Source of the DNA: Phallusia fumigata
Taxonomy: Eukaryota > Chordata > Ascidiacea > Phlebobranchia > Ascidiidae
Direction of reading: 5' to 3'
Assembly (NCBI GenBank): GCA_008931825.1
Contig: QXVZ01001380.1
Span: forward strand, 1-49,039
DNA length: 49,039 nucleotides
In this document: positions 46,416 to 49,039 of the stretch, one piece after another
Layout: every line of letters begins with the position of its first letter
How positions within the stretch are numbered: position 1 is the stretch's first letter
Program-made: the position numbers and the translations under genes
Notes under the pieces: model-generated
Database searches by the model: none
Told to the model about the DNA's origin: nothing
The model's input: only the letters and a program-made list of their open reading frames with translations

Positions 46416-47547
46416 GTTTTCTGTTAAGAAATCTTATTTGCACAGATTATATAAAAAGAACTGAACAAAAATTTAAAATTCACATTGTCTCAAAGTTGAT
46501 TCTAGCATGTACAAAAATACATGGTAAATGTTTTCGTTTTAAGTTAGTGTTTTAATTACATTCAATTTAAAAGGTATTTATTGCTGCAAAGTCCACTTAC
46601 AAAGTTTTGAGTAGCAAGTTAAAGATAGTAGATGAACAGTACAGCCAAGATAAATTAGAACAGTATCTTTAAATGCCTTGATATGTATTTTATACTGCCA
46701 GTCATGATGGACACTTTACCTTTTCCTGCTTAGGCTATGTTTTAGCATTAAACTAACTTTTTCTGGCCTGCCCTACATTATCGCAAATTAGTTTAGTATA
46801 TTGTTATGACACCACTAAACATTGTCGAAATTTTACTAAGAATGATGTGTGAACTGTCTGGTTGAACTAACAGAGTTAAAAGCCTATCAGTTCTTGTCCA
46901 CACTTGCATGGCATGGCCACCCAGTCAAACATAAAAAAAACTGGCCTGTGAGAGAAAACATTTGCCCACCCCCGGTGTAGGATGTTAAAGAGCATAAACT
47001 CCAAACAAATGTCCACCAATGTGGAGCGGCAATTTCACTGCAAACTTACTTATGAAACAATTTTGAGCATAAAGAGAAGACCGGAAATGAGCCACCTTTC
47101 ACATTGAGAGACAACATGTTAATAAGAACTGTCTGAATACATAAACTACCGTGGTCGAAACTGTGTTTACTATTTACTTACCAAGTCCTACCTTCATCAA
47201 CACACATTCTGAGCGTAACAACAGATTCTAAACCAGCATCATTGTTCAATGCATATCGCCATGGTAGCCTTCACGCTTGGCTAACCATGCGATGGAACAT
47301 ATGATGTCTGACGTCAAATTGGAGAGGAAGGAAACACACTATCAGCAGAGAGCGCTGCAAACGCGAGCCGAAGGTTCTAATGAACAATCACAAGACGTGT
47401 TTTATGTGCTTCCGTGCACGTAAACAGCCTATTAGCACGTGTGGAAAAATGTGGTTGACAATTTGTTTTTCCAGGTGTCAGAGAGTGGATCACTTTGCAT
47501 TGATTCAGAAAAAATTTTAAAAATAGGAAACTGCAGATAAGAGTACA
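46416..47547. promoter_or_regulatory. Divergent region between CIMAP2 and DPYD
   Basis: About 1.1 kb with the CIMAP2 5' UTR and both promoters. It includes a possible hAT-type remnant at 46736-46978. No coding exon seen. Confidence 0.45.
46736..46978. mobile_element. Possible degraded hAT-type element
   Basis: The right end, read on the minus strand, is ACCGGGGGTGGGCAAA then TTTTCTCTCACAGGCC, like the ends of many hAT MITEs. The left part (aactttttctggcctgccct) is a diverged counterpart. No clear target duplication found. Confidence 0.35.
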
Positions 47548-48991
<1,444 letters not shown>

Positions 48992-49039
48992 GTTTGTGGC
49001 AATCACTCTGAAAAGCTGTTCACACATTGCTCAATGTTG

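Overview
The window reads as nuclear DNA of an ascidian, most likely a Ciona species or a close relative. The genes are animal genes with many short exons, compact AT-rich introns and GT-AG junctions. The DEAD-box gene is a Vasa carrying CCHC zinc knuckles, as known for Ciona Vasa. Species cannot be fixed from the sequence alone. There are five single N characters (2605, 6517, 37161, 43558, 44180). Four of them are flanked by near-identical copies of the same sequence with allele-like differences, so they look like joins between haplotype contigs, not real tandem duplications.

Layout. 1-1138 (+): 3' part of a Neuralized-type E3 ligase, whose last exon appears again at 2846-2957 through the 2605 join. 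4775-10080 (-): an 11-exon gene with ZNF280-type zinc fingers, a fibronectin III domain and a long acidic tail. 11095-12266 (+): dihydropteridine reductase (QDPR). 14368-14730 (+): CFAP141. 15013-18564 (+): TSNAXIP1. 19207-19800 (-): an RRM protein with a Q/G/Y-rich tail, with a possible small upstream reading frame at 19801-20595. 21920-25896 (-): a 13-exon gene joining a degenerate Rab-like GTPase domain, a helical linker and a protein kinase domain. 26812-32887 (+): PAIP1. 34396-41364 (+): vasa with seven intact zinc-knuckle exons. 42673-46415 (-): CIMAP2/LEXM. 47548-end (+): 5' part of dihydropyrimidine dehydrogenase (DPYD).

For the spliced genes I joined exons by hand. Every junction kept reading phase and every complete model ended in an exact multiple of three, which is the main support for the models. 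The genes form no single pathway. Three are ciliary or sperm-axoneme genes (CFAP141, TSNAXIP1, CIMAP2); three concern RNA or translation (PAIP1, vasa, the RRM protein).

The most novel items are the pseudo-Rab/kinase fusion, the ZNF280-FN3-acidic-tail protein, two perfect inverted-repeat pairs with crossing topology in the vasa 3' UTR, and the gain and decay of zinc-knuckle exons in vasa. Mobile DNA includes a 278-bp hAT-type element with a perfect 8-bp target duplication, a second short hAT-like element in a vasa intron, a tRNA-like SINE remnant, and two dispersed repeat families in introns.
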